NCBI GenBank assembly: GCA_949507465.1
Contig: CATEMS010000021.1
Span: forward strand, 1-7,553
Origin: Flavobacteriaceae bacterium
GTDB lineage: Bacteria; Bacteroidota; Bacteroidia; Flavobacteriales; Flavobacteriaceae
DNA: 7,553 nucleotides
Reading direction: 5' to 3'
The notes under the pieces were generated by a model that made no database searches, was not told where the DNA came from, and was given only the letters and a program-made list of their open reading frames with translations. The translations under genes and the position numbers were made by a program. How positions within the stretch are numbered: the stretch's first letter is position 1; every line of letters begins with the position of its first letter. Below, piece by piece: positions 5,848-7,553 of this stretch.

Positions 5848-7553
5848 ATGTCAGAATTTGAAAACATATCGTTCGATCTGCCTAAAAACCAATCAAATGT
5901 CATTAAAGTGATTGGCGTTGGTGGAGGTGGAAGTAATGCCATAAATCACATGTTTAATCAAGGGATTAAAGGTGTAGATTTTGTGATTTGTAACACAGAT
6001 GCACAAGCATTAGAGAACAGCGCTGTTCCAAACAAAATTCAATTGGGTATAGATCTCACAGAAGGTCTTGGTGCTGGTGCCAATCCTAAAATTGGAGAAC
6101 AATCTGCTGTTGAGAGTATGGCAGATATTAAAAGTATGCTTACCACCAATACAAAGATGGTTTTTATTACCGCTGGTATGGGAGGAGGAACAGGTACAGG
6201 AGCTGCGCCAATAATTGCGAGAATGGCCAAAGATCTTGATATTTTAACTGTGGGTATTGTTACCATTCCGTTTCTTTTTGAGGGTTCTATGCGAAATGAC
6301 CAAGCACAAATTGGGGTAGAAAATTTACGCCAAAATGTGGATAGTTTGGTGGTTATTAATAATAATAAACTAAGAGATGTCTATGGAAACCTAGGTTTTA
6401 AAGCGGGGTTTTCAAAAGCAGATGAAGTACTGGCTACTGCCGCGAGGGGTATTGCAGAAGTAATTACACATCACTACACACAGAATATTGATTTACGGGA
6501 TGCCAAAACAGTGTTATCAAATAGTGGTACCGCTATTATGGGTAGCGCAACCGCAAGTGGTGCCAATCGTGCTCAAATAGCCATTACTAAGGCGCTAGAC
6601 TCTCCACTTTTAAATGACAATAAAATAACGGGTGCTAAAAACGTACTGTTACTCATTGTATCTGGTACAGAGGAGATTACCATAGATGAAATAGGAGAAA
6701 TTAGTGATCATATCCAGACTCAGGCAGGTCATGGAGCCAATATCATTATGGGTGTTGGTGATGATGAAACACTAGACGGTTCTGTTTCTATTACTGTTAT
6801 TGCTACAGGGTTTGATGCAGAGCAGCAAAATGAAATCACCAATACGGAGACCAAAAAAATCATTCATACCCTAGGAGAGGATGCCAAAGCTCAATTAGAT
6901 CTTACTCCAAATGTAACGGCCAAAAAAGTAGTACTTCCACAGCAAACTAAAAGTGAACAAAAGCCAAGTGATGTTCAGGAGCCTGTTATAGTGCACACAC
7001 TTTTTGAAGAACAGCAGGAGCCTGAAGTAGTTCAAGAAAGTACAACTCAAACCCAGGAAGTTCCATTTGAGGGGTATATAGAAACTACAGATCTTATCAA
7101 AAATATTGATGTAGAATCTAACCTTGTTGACATCCATTTCCTTGCAGAATTTGAGCAATTGGTGATCAATGAGATCAGTGTCAATAATTTTGAGGTTATC
7201 AGCCCAGAGCTTATTTCTGCCAAGGATGTCGAGGATCAGCAGCCAAATACAGTTACCGCTCAAGAGAGTGAAGAGCCCCAAGAGTTTGAAATACATGCCA
7301 TAGAGGAGGAACTTACTGCTGAAAAACAAGCTGCTCCAGAACCTATGTTAATGTTTGATATGCCTTTGCATGACACCCAGGATGAGCAGGAAGAAGTAGT
7401 GCATTCTTTAGAGGAGCCAGTTGAGGCTAATAAGCATGAGCAGGAGCATGAGCAAGAGCAAGAGATAGCCTTAGAGATAGACTTACAGCCCGAAGTTGTG
7501 GCCGAAAAGGTTGAAGATATTGAGGTAACAGATCACCTAGAGGTTGTACCTGT
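5848..7553 (+). CDS. ftsZ: FtsZ, tubulin-like cell division GTPase (3' end beyond the window)
   Basis: FtsZ polymerises with GTP into the ring that marks the division site. From ATG at 5848 the frame stays open to the window end, giving 568 complete codons with no stop. The GTPase core occupies about residues 17-335. Seen in it are GVGGGGSNA (23-31), the tubulin signature GGGTGTG (112-118), the FEGSMRNDQA region (near 145-154), and the T7 catalytic loop NIDLRD (213-218), which keeps the Asn and both Asp residues needed for GTP hydrolysis. After about residue 340 the protein becomes an acidic Glu/Gln/Pro/Val-rich linker of more than 220 residues with a few hydrophobic patches. Many FtsZ proteins outside this group total under 400 residues, but flavobacterial FtsZ commonly exceeds 600, so the length is expected. 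The conserved C-terminal FtsA-binding peptide should lie past the right edge. Confidence 0.97.
   Translation, partial: MSEFENISFDLPKNQSNVIKVIGVGGGGSNAINHMFNQGIKGVDFVICNTDAQALENSAVPNKIQLGIDLTEGLGAGANPKIGEQSAVESMADIKSMLTTNTKMVFITAGMGGGTGTGAAPIIARMAKDLDILTVGIVTIPFLFEGSMRNDQAQIGVENLRQNVDSLVVINNNKLRDVYGNLGFKAGFSKADEVLATAARGIAEVITHHYTQNIDLRDAKTVLSNSGTAIMGSATASGANRAQIAITKALDSPLLNDNKITGAKNVLLLIVSGTEEITIDEIGEISDHIQTQAGHGANIIMGVGDDETLDGSVSITVIATGFDAEQQNEITNTETKKIIHTLGEDAKAQLDLTPNVTAKKVVLPQQTKSEQKPSDVQEPVIVHTLFEEQQEPEVVQESTTQTQEVPFEGYIETTDLIKNIDVESNLVDIHFLAEFEQLVINEISVNNFEVISPELISAKDVEDQQPNTVTAQESEEPQEFEIHAIEEELTAEKQAAPEPMLMFDMPLHDTQDEQEEVVHSLEEPVEANKHEQEHEQEQEIALEIDLQPEVVAEKVEDIEVTDHLEVVP
7435..7464 (+). 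repeat. Five tandem hexamers in the FtsZ linker coding sequence
   Basis: Five consecutive 6-base units read CATGAG, CAGGAG, CATGAG, CAAGAG and CAAGAG. They encode five His/Gln-Glu dipeptides (HE, QE, HE, QE, QE). The unit length is a multiple of three, so slippage would change the linker length without breaking the frame. Low-complexity stretches like this are common in disordered linkers. Imperfect related units lie nearby (for example the GAGCAGGAAGAA at 7384-7395). Confidence 0.75.

Noticed and set aside
6895..7329. A 144-codon minus-strand frame with hydrophobic character
   Set aside because: It is antisense to the FtsZ linker. Its Phe/Leu-rich content is simply the complement of Glu/Lys/Gln-rich codons, and it shows no recognisable motif.
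1..7553. A previously undescribed system, mobile element, CRISPR array or RNA gene
   Set aside because: All but about 110 bases between genes are occupied by six recognisable cell-wall and division genes plus a short upstream gene tail; I saw no integrase, transposase, array of spaced repeats, tRNA or rRNA sequence.

Overview
This window is a compact stretch of the dcw (division and cell wall) cluster of a bacterium of the phylum Bacteroidota, most likely the class Flavobacteriia. The gene order is (murD tail)-ftsW-murG-murC-ftsQ-ftsA-ftsZ, all on the + strand. The assignment to this group rests on protein wording I recognise from flavobacterial homologues, such as the FtsW C-terminal half, the MurG GGGTGGHIYPAIAIA block, the small divergent FtsQ, and an FtsZ whose GTPase core is followed by a very long acidic linker. 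It also fits the AT-rich composition, the A-rich leaders in place of clear Shine-Dalgarno sites, and the absence of murB and ddl between murC and ftsQ, where E. coli has ddlB. I cannot name a genus.

Layout: bases 3-29 read as the last eight codons of an upstream gene, probably murD. ftsW (74-1267, GTG start) encodes a SEDS glycosyltransferase. murG (1278-2387) follows and has no ATG, GTG or TTG start that would keep its N-terminal loop. murC (2384-3754) overlaps murG by 4 bases (ATGA), and ftsQ (3744-4460) overlaps murC by 11 bases. ftsA (4466-5800) starts 5 bases after ftsQ. The largest gap with both flanking genes complete is the 47-base A-rich leader between ftsA and ftsZ. ftsZ (5848 to beyond 7553) runs off the right edge inside its C-terminal linker. 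No stretch over 300 bases lacks a gene, and I see no RNA gene, mobile element, CRISPR array or convincing terminator.

The genes work together as follows. MurC (cytoplasmic) adds L-alanine to UDP-MurNAc, and MurD (mostly outside the window) adds D-glutamate. MurG makes lipid II on the inner face of the membrane, and FtsW polymerises lipid II at the septum. FtsQ is a bitopic scaffold of the divisome, FtsA anchors FtsZ to the membrane, and FtsZ forms the ring. The tight packing and overlaps indicate one co-transcribed, translationally coupled unit.

I found no undescribed system; this is a conserved core region. The one observation I would follow up is the murG start, where ATC at 1278 (or less likely ATT at 1305) seems to be the only way to make the intact enzyme. 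The low-complexity linkers of FtsA and FtsZ are lesser points of interest.
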